This document shows positions 26,501 to 39,959 of a DNA stretch of 64,000 nt, piece by piece (position 1 is the stretch's first letter; each line of letters opens with the position of its first letter). A program made the translations under genes and the position numbers. The notes under the pieces are model-generated. The model worked only from the letters and a program-made list of their open reading frames with translations, was not told where the DNA came from and did no database searches. Source of the stretch: Trochalopteron elliotii (taxonomy: Eukaryota > Chordata > Aves > Passeriformes > Leiothrichidae); NCBI GenBank assembly GCA_024734555.1, contig JANPWX010000215.1, positions 2,176,929 to 2,240,928 of the forward strand. The letters are read 5' to 3'.

Positions 26501-29235
26501 ATCCTATTAACAGTGTTGTTTAAAAATGTGTTTTTCCAAGTATGATTGACTAGATGACACTATTCAAATGCATAAAGTATGTTTATACCAATTTGTATCA
26601 TTGAAGTCTGAGGTCAGTCAACATACTATTTTGTAAAATGTTAAAAGTCTTTTTGATTTATGCCCAACAGTCTTTTTTAAAATCTTTGAGATGGAAAATG
26701 TCATCCTTGTTACCACATGCCTTTAATATCTCTAAAGGATGTATCATTTATTTTCAGCCAAGATATTCAGCATTTATTTTTTCTTCTTGTTGTTTTCCTT
26801 TTTGAACTACACTAAAAGATGTCTTAGATGCATGTTGTTTGTTCAAGACCAGTTTTAGTTTTTGTGACTGGTCTTTGTAAACTGAAAACTGGGCTTTAGC
26901 TTTCAAAGGCATTTAACTGGAAGGTTGGTCATTACATACCATACATGTCTAGACAGGAAGGTGGCACTTGTTTATCCTTAAATGAGTCAGGCCCATTAGT
27001 TAGACTGCTGTTTACTGTGCAGTCAAGGAAAAAAGAATAATTGAGTCTCTCAGAAATAAACTTCCATCTTTTTGAATCCCCAGTAACAACACGTAATGGT
27101 GTCTCATTTAATCAACATCTCATTCCTGCACTTACCTATATTAAATTATATATTCATTCACGTCACCCACTCTGCAACAGTGTTGTATTAAATTATCTCC
27201 ATATTTCTATTTAGCTGGTTCATTTTATGGGTATACCATTTCTAACTCTTAAGAGATGGGATAAGCAAATCTCATGCTGCAGGCTGCAAAGGAATTGCCA
27301 TGGGGAGTCCCTCCCATTGCTTTGGTCAGCATCACACACTGAGGTAGGTACATTCTTCCCTCTGCACCTCATCTGCCATTAGCCACAGCAGGTGACAAGA
27401 CAGCATTTAGTAGGCATTTAAGCACTTGAGATGCAGCATAGTGTCCCAGCAGAATATGTTTTTGGGATTACTCCTGGAGGAACTGAAGGCTAACAAAAAA
27501 CAAAAACACACACACCCCCCAAAAAAAAATAATAATAATAAAAAAATTAAAGGGGACAGATTCTGGATTCTGTTTGACACAATGAAAAGAGAAATGCTGG
27601 ACTCAACAAAATGCATTCACTTTGTCTCTAATCTGGCACTACATATGTATGAACTGTGATGAAAAAACCAAATGGACATTCTGTTTTTGCTCAGGCCATG
27701 TTAGCAGCACACAAGGATGAGTTCACACTTTATATCTCTTCCAAATGAATTTGAGTTCTCACTTAAATGAGCTCAGTGAACACTGAGCTAGAGGCTGGAA
27801 GAAAGAAATCCAGTCCTATTGCTCTCTTTGTGGTCACCCCAAAGTGAAGAAAACTTGTGACTACTTCTCTTTAATAACTCCTTGAGCAGAGTAACACGGT
27901 ACTTTCTAATTCCTCTGTTTTATCCAAATGCAGAACAGCTCCTCACTGCCACCGAGAAGTACAGCACTGCTTACAATATGTGCATGTCTGGATTACAGTA
28001 AAACATCTGTCAAGATACTTCCGTCTTTCCACACTTGTGTCATCATATCAGCATGCTGACTTGTGAAAATAAAGCATTATTTTTAATTTATTCTTTCTAA
28101 TCACACACTGTAGCTCCTTTGTGGCTATTGTGACTCTAGAAAAAATGCACAGGTAGAGACAAGGGCCTGCTGCCAAAGCAGTACTGGGTTGATTAGAAAA
28201 TGAATGAGAATTTTCCAAAGCTGTGCAAGCAGTTCATTGAGGAGAGTCCTGAAGCCCAGAAAATTTCTGCTCTTCAGCTTTCATAACATAGGATTTCTCT
28301 TGTTTGAGAGATGTCTGGAAAGGCAGCCCTATGCCCCCACCCCCGACTGTCTTATTTTCAGAACCTACAAGCTGGAGAACGCCCTTTTAAGCGCTGTGAA
28401 GGCCTTGATTAGTTCACAAGGTCATATGTTTGATTTATGGTGTCAGGAGTTAACCTGACACTTCTCAGATAATTTGCATAACTTGAATTATTTTGTTTGC
28501 TAAGACCAGTAATTAAAATTCCTTCTTTGTTTTGGGGCCTTTGGTGACCTTTCTTTTTCAACAGGCTCTCATAAAACATGATGCCTGGAAGTGTGAACCC
28601 ATCATTTGCCTCACTTCAAACCCGACATCCCAGAAGTCACCCAAATGTTTTGAAACTGCTGTGACTGATGACAAGGAATTATCAAGAGATGTGGCAATGA
28701 CTGAAAGAACTCAGGTTTTTATTATTGTATAAACCACCACCATTGCCAAAGCAATACTAGAGTTTCTAACATCTAAGAAAAACTTTAAGCCTACTAGCAG
28801 AAGGGCTTAAGATTTGCTGCACATTGTAGCACTGCAATTGGGCTTAATAATTCAATCTCACTAGACTCATTCATTCAGTTATTATTAATTATGATGGAGT
28901 AGTGCACTTAAATGATTCTTCCCACATAATTACCCTTTCCAAAACACTCTCCTGAAAAACAGGTTCTTACTCCAGCAGCTAGATCCAAATTACAGCCTCC
29001 TGCTATTTGACAAAACTCAGAACAGACAACTGCTCTGCAAATTTACAGGAGTGCTATAACTCTGCATGCTTGTCTGCAGTATTTACAGCAGCTCATTTAC
29101 AAAGCAGGCCTGTAGTTGGACTTAAATCTAGAAATGCTGATTATAATTCCATTATCTTCTTGTATACAACCCCAAAAAAAGTAAAGAAATACATTAGCCA
29201 GAAAATACTCAAAAGTAAGCAGGGCAAAGTTCCCC
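23573..29235. other. AT-rich intergenic DNA
   Basis: No gene or clear transposon recognised. An A/C tract with (CA)n and (AAT)n lies at 27491-27547. Small frames are unsupported. Confidence 0.6.
27491..27547 (+). repeat. Compound A/C and AAT microsatellite
   Basis: ACAAAAAAC, then (CA)n, a C-run, an A-run and (AAT)n in succession. Confidence 0.9.
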
Positions 29236-29236
29236 A

Positions 29237-29303
29237 CAAAACAAACAAACAAACAAACAAACAAAACCCCAAACAAACAAAACAAAAACAAAAAAAACCC
29301 CAA
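29237..29303 (+). repeat. (AAAC)n tract
   Basis: About seven consecutive AAAC units, then CCCC-interrupted AAAC and A-runs. The Phe/Leu-rich minus frame 29097-29333 is its shadow. Confidence 0.93.
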
Positions 29304-29305
29304 AC

Positions 29306-32300
29306 ATTTTATTGTTAATATTTTTAGCACCAAGACCAGTTTAAATTTGTTGCTTACCTACACGTATTTTTGAGAAAAAAATTCATGTATCTCTGCCTAG
29401 TGACTGCTGCTGGTTTCTAGTAGTCATATATCTGATCACTGAGGAAAAGGATCCTCTCCAATTCACATTCCCTGTGGTAAGGAATTCCCCTCTGGAGAAG
29501 CTGAGGGATGCTGCAGACACAGGATTAGGAAGAGAATCCTGAGCGTGCTGAGCTCCATCTGCTCCTCTATCCTTCACCACTTCTCCACTAGCAGAACCAC
29601 AAGCCAGGACAGCACCTCTTGTGCCCAGTTCCTCTGGTCCTGGCTTCCTACTTCTTTCCACCTGAGAAATCCTGAGGCAGTGACTGCCCCTTGGCTTCCT
29701 CTCCCTGCTCAGGAAAGGAGTGTGCCCCAGACTGCTCCTCACTGTGGGTGCCAATGTAGGAAGTCCCTTTGAAAGGAGTTCCCAGGAACTCCCTTCCTGT
29801 TGTAAAGAGCTGTGATCATAGCTATATTATTAAATTGAATGCTGTTGTGCTGGCAGCTCAAAAATGCAATGAAATCATCTAGGCCATTGTATTTGGCCAG
29901 GTCAAAAAGGAATGAGTTACATAAATAGTGCCAAGAAATTAGCAGGTTAATATTCTTTTTAATAATAACCTAAAATGTTAACACAAATGAGGGTAGAAGC
30001 ATTATAAAAAAAAATTAAAGTGTGTTAACATCCTTTAAAACAGGATATCATCACACATTCCTGCTGCAGGCTGTCCTGCTGGAAAGCAGAGCAGCAGAAG
30101 TATCCCTTGATGGAGATACTGGTTTATGGGTTTGAGACAGGTAATCCTAAAGCAAAAAGCTTGTTAGCAATCAGAAGGGAGGTTCAGAGGCTTTAATTAT
30201 TTAATTTTGGATTTTGTGGTTTTAAATGCTTATTTATAATATAAGTGGCCCAAAGAGAAATTTTTTTTTTAAGGTAAGCAACCAGTAATGAATTAGTTTC
30301 CCATATGGCACTTTCACAATACCATTTTCTTTCTTAACTGTCCCCTTTTCCTTTTGTTCACTTACAACCCATTGCAGATGAAACTATATGGCTGTCTTCT
30401 GCAGTTTAAACCTTTGTTTGTGCACTAATGAATCTAACTAGGTGTCATAGCAGGCTCTAATGAGCATCACTCGCTTTCATTTAACTCTGCAGCTTGCCAT
30501 TACACACTTTAGAAGATCTGTTGGTTTATTCATAGCAATCACTAGATATTCTTTTTCATTAGATAGATACTAGTTTTCCCTGTTGTGCCTTCCATTATTA
30601 AGGAAACTATGAAATGTTAATACTGGCCTCAAAACCCAGGGCAAAAAAAAATGTCCCCAATCCTATTTGAAATGCAATCGCTTGTATTGCAAATGATCTT
30701 ACAGATTTGAGCACAAACAGCTTGAATTTTTCTTCATTTATTTATGGAAGAATGAAAGAAAGAAAAATCAAGAAGGTGGCTCTGTATGACCCACTTGTCA
30801 GATTTACCTTGTTAACTGAATTTCTTGTAGTTAATTTAAGCAGCAGGACTGCAATTATAAAAGCATCCATAAACAACTATTAAGAATTGTCATATTCCCA
30901 CCCAGGTTCTTAGCTGAAATTTTAAACTCAGAAATGCTTACACTTTTCAGTTTAACTTGGAATCAGTTTTGAGAAGGTTTTTCCCTACAACCTGCTTTTT
31001 TTAAGTGCTTGGCTCTGGTAACAAGAATATTGCAGAGTAGCCCACAGAAACAACATTTTTGACAATATGTGGTTTGACAATATTCTAATACTCTATTACA
31101 TTTGACAAAGGTTTTTTTTAAATATATATATATATATAATATATACTATTGATGCAGCTCTAGATTTAGTAGAATTGTTTAGGCTTGTTCTGATCAAACA
31201 TATAATTGGTATTTAAATAAGTATCCTTCAGACAAAAAAAAAAGCAAACAGACCATTTTCCAGAGTTTACAGAACAAGTGTCATTTTTCAGACTATTTTA
31301 TCTCATATCTGGACCTGATTTAGGGTGCAGACCCTAAATTAAGATAAATAAAGTCATTATTTGTATTTAAATTTCATTATTCTGTCACTTCACACATTGG
31401 AGATGATTCATTTCATTTGTTTGACAGTCACATCATCCTTGTCTATAATCTGCTACAGATATTGTATCCCAAAACATGTTCTAGAGCATTAGTGGGCGTC
31501 AACTAATTTATTTTATTTCCTAAATCCTGCCAATAAACATTTGGCTAAACAGAATTTTAGTTCATTATGGTGCTTTAGTTCTACTACATAGCTATGTTCT
31601 GAGTACAAAAACAATCAAAAGCACAGGAAACTTTTTTTTTTCTGTAAAATTAGTGAATCTAAAGGGCAATAATGGAGATTATTTTCAGTCCTGTTTAACA
31701 ATTCCTAAAATGAAGAATATAAAAATTCCTTATGTCTCTAAGTAGTAAGAGATGCAATCTGTCATTTCACTTCCAGCCATGTAGCCTTACTGGTTTAGAC
31801 AACCACAGTTATTCCTGGAACTTTTTTGTCTTCTGTGCCTGCCTGGTTGAATATGAACACAAAGCATACTGAGTATCAGTGCCCTTTAGATAACTAATTT
31901 TAATAAGTAACTCACGCCTTCTGCTGACTGGAACACACAAGGATTCTGCTACAGCAAGATGAATTGCTAAAGAAGAAGGTGTAATTCCTAGTAAAGCATC
32001 TGTTGATATATTGGATAAACAAACACAGATGTTAAGTATGTCACCAGTTTCTCACAGTGGAAATAAGCAATAGGAAAGGACATGCTTTTTGAAGAACTCA
32101 GTTCACAACACTTTGAGTATGAAATGCAAGAATTCATCTCCATATCTATAAAATATTCAGAATTTTTTTTTTCAAAACTTACTTCACAAACTTCACTTGT
32201 GCATGCATGTGCATTACAGAACTACAGATAGGTAGAAGGCATTCCGCAGAAAATTCACACTCTGTGCAGGTTTAAAAATCAGATAGTTTCTCAGGTAGGT

Positions 32301-35300
32301 TAAAGATTTGAAAAGACAATGAGAAAAACCCTCTCTCCAACTTGAGTTGAACACAATGTTTTTTCCTAATTTTTTTACATCAGTATCTGATCTAAGACTG
32401 CCTTTCATTCAGACCAGAGTTTAGTTCTTAAAAGTACATAAGACTTCTTTTTTTCCATAAATAAAAATAATTTAGATGGAAAAAGCCTCAAACCATAAAA
32501 GCACCAGCTAACTAACATGAGGTTTGATTGGCCTTTTGCCAGCACTAGGCAAAGTCAAATCTTCCCTTTACAGCCTCCCTTCCATTTTCTCTTCCTCTTT
32601 TTGAGCATGATTTCCTTTCTGTTCAGAAACTGTTAGCCTTTGAATTTAATATGTAATTAAAAATCCAATTTCAACTCAGAGTAACACACACAAAAAAGGA
32701 GTAAATTTGTTACAGACTTGGGAGAAATAGGAAGGAAAATAGACTTCACTGGTGAAGCACTGGTTATTTATACAACCTTGCACAGACAATCTGAGATCAA
32801 GCTGTGACACATCCAAGGCTGAAAAACCTAAGAAGTCTCTCAGTGTTTTTATTCTTTTATCTGAAAAATAATTGAGAATTAGAAGGCAACTTGGAAATTT
32901 CCGTGGTTCCTTCTTGTTTACTACCATAGAGCAGGAACTTCTCTCTTTGATGGAAAATTGCTGTCAGAAGAACCCATTAATTCACTGAGTTTTCTATTAA
33001 CTCCATATTGCTTTCTCTGTATTTTATTCTAACCCCCACACCCCCAATAGTTGCTACACCAATATTTTTTTTTTCTGATAACACGGTTAAAAGTTCAGGC
33101 ATTTTTTCAATTATACAAAAAACAAAAAAACATTCCCCCAAAAGTTCTGTTCATGTTGTCTGTGTTTACATTTTGTTAGTGAAGCCATATGCAAACAGGG
33201 TATTATAGATTCATGCAAATTGTTCTTAGGGTGGTTTACCTTTAAAGGGAATAGGAAATGGTCACATCTTTACTGTGATCAGTTAAAAAGTAAAACTAGA
33301 AGAATTATAAAGAAGACTAAAGAACAAATACTAAAAGTAATTCTCATGGTGTCACCTTGCTGAGAGCACAAGTGGTTTTTAAAACTTGGCAGCGTAATTT
33401 TAAATATTGAATAAAGCTGCAAATATTAAATCATTTTAACTATTCCAGAATTTTATTCATTTCTATTTCACATTAGCATGCAAATATACAAAGGGTTTCC
33501 CCCCCAGCAACCTTTTTCACATGTTAATTGTTACTTTGCCCTTGGTCTCCTTTGTCTTTGAAATTACTGGAATTTTGCATTTTAGTTTGAATAAGAATAC
33601 CAACATTGAAGTATCTTCTCCATCCAACTGCCGTGTGTACTTAAAGTTCCAGACAGATACGAGAAATATTCCTTATAATATGCAGAAAACAGCATTTTGC
33701 AATAAAGTATTGTAGAAAGCCATCTGAACAACAAAGAATTCTGAAAGTATTTTACATAGATCATTTTATAATGTATTTCCTACTTCCTTTCACTATGCTT
33801 TTCTCCCCACCACACCTGCCTCCTCATCTATGTTCTGTTACTCTATTTCCCCTGCACTAAGAGGAAAATGATTAGTGGATCAATGAAGAATAGTGGAAAC
33901 GTGCTCTTAACTAAGATAGTTATGTTATAAACTTTCTTATTTTAAAGAGACGCCAAAATTTTGCTGTTCTCCAAAAATGGGTGCAGAAGTCTAATATAAC
34001 TACAAAACTGCCAAATTATTGCACATCTAAATTGCTGCCACTAAAAGAAAGAACCCCTACAGATAGAATCACATAAGCACCAACAAACCAGTCTTTGTTC
34101 TCACACAGCTGCTTCACTGTCACCCACCCTGCCACACAGAATCCATCACAGCTCAGGAGCTGGCAATCCATCAGCATTTAAAGGTAAAATAACAAGTCTG
34201 GTAAGGGAAAGGGTGGGAGGGGAGAGATAAATCACCCCCAGGCTTACACCTGAGATCTAAGCCTGCTTCTGCAGGTGCTGGTGTACCCCAGGGGGCTGAC
34301 ATCTAATTAGGCTCCCTGCTCATTTAGTGAGGGGCTTCTAATGAAACAAGATTTGCTAATTTAGCTGAATTATACATTGAAAGTATTACGTGTTCTCAAA
34401 GGAATAAACTGGAGACCAGAAGTCACTTACTGGGCCTTCAGGAAGAAAAGGCCACACACGTGCAAAAAATGGCCTTGTAGTCCTAACAGAAGCTATACTC
34501 TACCTCTGAGGAAGGAGGAAGATTTATGTAACGTAGGAGAACCTGAAAAACTCTTTCAAAAAAGTAAGAATAAACAAACAAAAAACAACTAAAACCCAAA
34601 CCATGCTAACTCTGGCCAGAGGAGAACTACAGTGAATTAGACCATGAAAATATTCAAATATTCATTTAGTTCAATTATCCTTATTACGTGTTTCATGAGA
34701 ATGTATAATAAAAGGAATAGTACCTAAAACATGACTTTCAAATTAATCTCAAGTAAGTTTATAAAAAAAATAACGTATTACCATTTCAAATTTTTGGAAA
34801 GAGAAATGGGCCCATTAAGAGGTCAAATCCCATTTCATCATTTCCAGCTCAGTTCTGACCAGAAGTAAACTAGAGCTGATATGGAATGTTACTCACTGAC
34901 CAACGGAAAATGAGTTGTTGGTCTCAGGCCAGGCCCTAACAGACAGATATGTACCACACAAAACCATCTGTGCTAATTGCTCCCCTGAGCCTTGATCTTG
35001 CAGATGTTGGCAGTTTTATGCACATGAACAACATCGCTGACTCAAAGCCTTTCAGGTTTTGGCCTTGTATTCACAGTAACCTCTCACACATATGCAGATC
35101 AGTACAAGTGTAAGCATTTCAGTGTCAGAATACAGGCTGAGAGACTGGGCAGAACCATCCGAAAAGAAAAGAAGATAAAAATTAAACTATACATTTGTGT
35201 TGGTCTTCTGATTCTTAATAGAGGATCTCTGATGCGTCTAAATCTGGCTGCATGTCAGCAGGCTGCCACTGCACTGTCCCTGTTCTGTGGATAAAATATG

Positions 35301-38300
35301 GAGGACATATTTTTGCTTTGAAATCAGACGATGTAAATTTTTATTTTCTCAAAAAAAAAAAAAGAAAAAAAAGAAAAAAAGAAAAATGCAAGCAAAATGT
35401 GTAAAAATATAAATAATTGTATTATTAGAAAGGCTTCATTTAAAAAAAAAACCAAACAACAGTGTATTGCTCAATGCAAGTTTCAATGCTTCATCTCACC
35501 CCATTCTTTGGCTTCCCTTTCCAAGACATGTGACAGAAGCATTTACCACTTCATTAACTCATGGAGACTGTAATAATGATGCCTCTTATCAAAGTCAGAT
35601 TGACCAATAAATGAAAACTCCACACATATGTATGAATAATGATTAAGGTCCATTATAGCAACGAACAGATTGCATTGCTCTGTGCAAACCACAGGAACAA
35701 AAAGACCATTTTGTCACTATATCTGTAGGTACATGGGCAGATAAAAGTCCATGTAAGTGATCCTCAGGAGACTACAGCATATTCTACTGCAACTGGTCTG
35801 CTTTTGTAGCTTATAGAAATTTAGCTAGATTACACCTATTACAATCTATTGGCAAAACAGTGATGGTCATGTCTTGCTAGTCCTAAAGAAAGAGTGTTAC
35901 TGCCAGATCTTATATTTCATTCTTTCTCTTTGCATAAAGGCATCTCTTACTCAAATTACAACAATGTACCAAACAAAGAATGTACCAAAACCTGTACCTA
36001 GCACAGGGGCAGGTGAAGGGTGAGGACCCTAACCAGATTGATGCTGTGAGCTGGATGTCAGTCTGGGGCACCAGAACTGGCAGTCGCTTCATAAGCTTAG
36101 AAAACTGACAAGTCTACCTTATAAATGTATTTCAAAAATATAGCATTGAAGATTAGTTGAGTGATTCATGAGTGTTTATGTAAATAAATGACTGGACTTC
36201 TTTTTCCATCAGGAAGATGAAATGAGATTTCATTACGCACTGGCCATTGAACGAACGAGGAAAATCTTACACAATCTTAGAAGCATAAGTGGAAAGGGCA
36301 TTTCTAGTATATGAAACAAAGTTCCCGTCACACATTTTAACTTGGCCATAATATCACAGAAATGGTATCTTCCTGTAATTATGCAATTGTCTAGAAGATT
36401 GTTTGAAATAGAGAAAAATCTTGAAATAATCACATTAATGTAGAAAAATGGATGCTGAGTTAGTCACTTATTAGGAATAACAATTTATACAAGCAATGCA
36501 GATGTACCAGCAGATAATGAGTTCAGGCCATATTGATTCCTCATTTCTTCCCAAGGGGGAATAGTGCTGTACTTGACAGCTCTCTATATTCACTGTTCAC
36601 TTGTAGTGTGGGATCACAGCTAGGGCTGAAATCAAGCCACAGGAAACCTGGCCATGTAACTGGTACAGAGAAAGAAAGAAGGGGCTGCATCTTTCATAAG
36701 GCTGTGGAAAACCATAGCTGTAAATTATTTTTTAGAATTTTAAAGTGAGACTACCTTGTGTTTTCATTCTGTGGTATTTCTGAACTTTCTGAGCTGTGGA
36801 GGCCATTATGGTGAGCCTTAATGTTCCCAGGAGCAGGACTGTGGTACAGCTGCTGAACAGAATTGACTATTATCTAGATATTCTCAGGAGGAGAATACCA
36901 CGATGTCCATTCTGTAAGAGTTTCAGTTGATGTTTAGTTCATCTAAGTCCATTACCTAAGTATCTTCTGTTTCAGTAGGTGCAGTCAATCTCTCTCAAGC
37001 AATGAATCTCTGACTCAGTCAATAGGATCATTACATTTGCGTAATTCTTCATTGTTAGCTTCATGCTGCTTGTACTTGATAAAAGGTGAAATAACTGGTA
37101 GCAGCCAAACTGAGTAAATAAATACAGAACAAATTTGATCTGGCAGCCACATGTACATTTAATTGACATATATTGATTTACAATTGCTAGTAGGCTTTAA
37201 ATTGTTTTCCAAAGCCATAATCAGACTGCAAAGAAAACTCCTATCTTTACACGTGTTACACAGCTTACTTTAAGGGAACTTTTTGTTACCCAAAAGCAAA
37301 CATAATCAAGTTTCAACAATTTATGACTAGAAAGTTAAAGAATGCATTGTTTATTTAGCCTTAACAGCTTGAAGAAACAAACAAAAGATAGATCAATTCA
37401 TCCAGTACCTTTAACCTGAGGTATCAGTGATTTTAACCCACCAAAATGCTGAGCTGGAAGAGGATTCACAAGTGCTAACTGGTACCGCTGATGGCACTGA
37501 TGGGATACCCAGACAGGACACTGCAGAAGGATTCTCCTGCTGTTGAAGTCACCCTAACCCCAGGCACCAGAAGTATTCTGCTATTCTTCAGCATGCACTT
37601 GTACAGGTAGACAGAAGAGTTAGTAAATGCAAATGGGAGGGATTGTTATAAAGATATAAACCTGTAGACACTTTATTATTAAAAGTTACACAAGACAAAA
37701 AAAAAAAAAAAAAAGGCAGACTTGGTCTTTACATCCTGCATGAATATCTCCAAGTTTAAAAACTAAATTTCAGATTGTGGTTTCAATCTTCTTCTGCTTG
37801 CTTAGCTTCTCCCGAGACCTTCAAAGCAAATTTAAAATCTGAATTTAAAAACTACTTAGAATATAATCCACATCCAAAAGAAGACTTAGGCTTCATAATA
37901 CACTTTATATCCAGAGCCAGGAAGGCCCCCTGAGCATCACCTGCTACAGCTCTGAGTGATGCCTGGTGCTCACCAAACATCAGGTGTTTGGAGCAAACTC
38001 CAAACTGCTCTTCTTGGGAGTTCAGAATTTACTTTTATTTGTAATCCTTAGTAAGACCTAGAAATGCAATAAAATAACTTAAACCTAAGAACAGGTGTGT
38101 GCTCAGCACAGCTGGCACTCAGCTGCTGTACTGAACCTTCTGCAAAATACTTTAGTAGGTGCTTTATTTTAAAAACATGACTGTAAAATAGTATTTTTGA
38201 CTACTGGGTTATAAACTTCAGTGAGATTGATACCATCTCAATGGGATCATAAAACATCTGTTTTCTGACCTGGACTCTAGTGAGCCAAAGAATATGGCTT

Positions 38301-38525
38301 CTCTTTAGTAGGTCAAAATGGAAAGTAGCTGTCCTACTGAAGGGAAGCAAGCCTTTTCCCAACACTGTGGTTGGTTTTGATCCCTGTTTAACTGTTCTTA
38401 AATGAAACAATACATTCAAAGTAGATATATGTCTCCTTCTATTGAAACCTGTTTATTGATCTGTTTTGGGGAGAAATGGCATGTCTTCCCTCTGATCCCT
38501 GAAGCATGAGGCAGCTAATTACCAG
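29306..38525. other. Intergenic DNA with several simple repeats
   Basis: 29450-29790 is a moderately GC-rich block open on both strands but unrecognised. Simple repeats: (AT)n at 31121-31145, interrupted poly-A at 35351-35385, an 18-A run at 37697-37714. 30360-30560 and 34290-34380 contain TAAT-type motifs but nothing diagnostic. Confidence 0.55.
37973..38005 (+). other. Two overlapping small inverted repeats
   Basis: CCAAACA (37973-37979) pairs with TGTTTGG (37985-37991). GTTTGGAG (37986-37993) pairs with CTCCAAAC (37998-38005). They share the middle arm, so only one hairpin can form at a time. Confidence 0.85.
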
Positions 38526-38529
38526 AAGT

Positions 38530-38700
38530 GAGGCTAATGCCCAGACACAGACTGGTGACAAGTGCTGTCCCTCAGGAGCCCACACTGGGACTAGTACTGT
38601 TTAATGTCTTCATCAGCGGCATAGACAGCAGGATTGGGAGCACCCTCAGCAACCTGGCAAATAACAGAGAGCAGAGTGCTGCCATTGACATGTCTGAGGG
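38530..38700 (+). mobile_element. CR1 LINE fragment, reverse-transcriptase region
   Basis: The frame from about 38541 reads like the CR1 polymerase segment: a degraded SVPQ-like start, then GLVLFNVFIS, a GIDSRIGSTLSNLA-like stretch matching the usual 'F-N-I-F-I-x-D-x-D-x-G-I-x-x-T-L-S-K-F-A'. The downstream text GACATGTCTGAGGGATGGGATG matches the CR1 stretch after it, with an internal deletion. It is a non-functional fossil. The left boundary is uncertain. Confidence 0.8.
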
Positions 38701-38744
38701 ATGGGATGGGATGGGATGGGATGGGATGGGATGGGATGGGATGG
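38698..38744 (+). repeat. GGGAT pentamer array, cut by a gap
   Basis: More than nine perfect copies of a 5-bp unit (GGGAT/ATGGG) follow directly on the CR1 text and run into Ns, so the true length is unknown. The three long + strand frames and one minus frame spanning it are artefacts of the array and the Ns. Confidence 0.97.
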
Positions 38745-39144
38745 NNNNNNNNNNNNNNNNNNNNNNNNNNNNNNNNNNNNNNNNNNNNNNNNNNNNNNNN
38801 NNNNNNNNNNNNNNNNNNNNNNNNNNNNNNNNNNNNNNNNNNNNNNNNNNNNNNNNNNNNNNNNNNNNNNNNNNNNNNNNNNNNNNNNNNNNNNNNNNNN
38901 NNNNNNNNNNNNNNNNNNNNNNNNNNNNNNNNNNNNNNNNNNNNNNNNNNNNNNNNNNNNNNNNNNNNNNNNNNNNNNNNNNNNNNNNNNNNNNNNNNNN
39001 NNNNNNNNNNNNNNNNNNNNNNNNNNNNNNNNNNNNNNNNNNNNNNNNNNNNNNNNNNNNNNNNNNNNNNNNNNNNNNNNNNNNNNNNNNNNNNNNNNNN
39101 NNNNNNNNNNNNNNNNNNNNNNNNNNNNNNNNNNNNNNNNNNNN
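38745..39144. other. Assembly gap, 400 N
   Basis: A run of 400 N, probably caused by the pentamer array on its left edge. Unique AT-rich sequence resumes at 39145. Confidence 0.99.
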
Positions 39145-39930
39145 ATCCTTGAAAAGAAAGAGAAGGGTATGAAAAATATATACCAGGCAGTTTAAAGGTG
39201 TAACATTCTCTATGTCAAAACTCAAGTAATTTTCTACCTAATTTTAGTATTTTTTCTATATGACAGTATTCACAAGCTGATGATTTTCACACTTCATGTC
39301 AGAGAGTATTGTATGTTTGAGAGATTATAGCTAGCTCATTCTGTCTGGCCCTGTGCTGCTTAACTCTTGAGCCATATATAAGCTTTGAGGTGTCAGCTGT
39401 TGCAAATCAAGTGTCAGAAGTGTACATTTGGGAATAAAAATGATGACAGAAAAACAACTTTTCAGTCTGATCATATTGATGGCAGAAGCTATGTCATTCA
39501 CAGAGATCCACAAGGTGGACTTGAAATAAGACATTAAATCAATGTGCGACCATAATATATAAATAGAGCTCCTATAAACACACCTACATTTCAGACAGAC
39601 ATTTTAGACTTCTCTGCTGCACTTGCACATTAACTTCAGTTATCTCCAGAAAGTTTTCAAATTCTGGGATATGTGTATGTTTATAAAATCCTTATCACCA
39701 CCTCTGCAAATGAGCTAAAAAGCAAAGCCACAAGTTACTGACTTCTCCATACAGACAAGTGCATCTGCCAACATGCAGCTCTTACGTTTGTACACAGCCA
39801 AGACATGGTGTAGTGACACAGATATAAGGACATGGAGCTGGCTGGTAAGGTAAGCTAAGTCTGGTGGGCTGTAAGACCCCAGGGTTTTTTTTCTGCTGCT
39901 GAATATGCTGCTGTGGCCTTTCCCAGGTCC
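39145..39930. other. AT-rich intergenic DNA after the gap
   Basis: No CR1 text resumes after the gap. Nothing else recognised. Confidence 0.6.
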
Positions 39931-39959
39931 AGAAGGTCAGCTAGGCAGGTATCCCAAAT

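Noticed and set aside
37640..37714. Processed pseudogene ending in the 18-A run
   Set aside because: No open frame or recognisable parent sequence upstream of the tail.
38528..39225. Long frames across the 38.7-39.1 kb gap
   Set aside because: They consist mostly of Ns and a GGGAT repeat translated as GWDGM or its reverse. Only the CR1 portion is real sequence.
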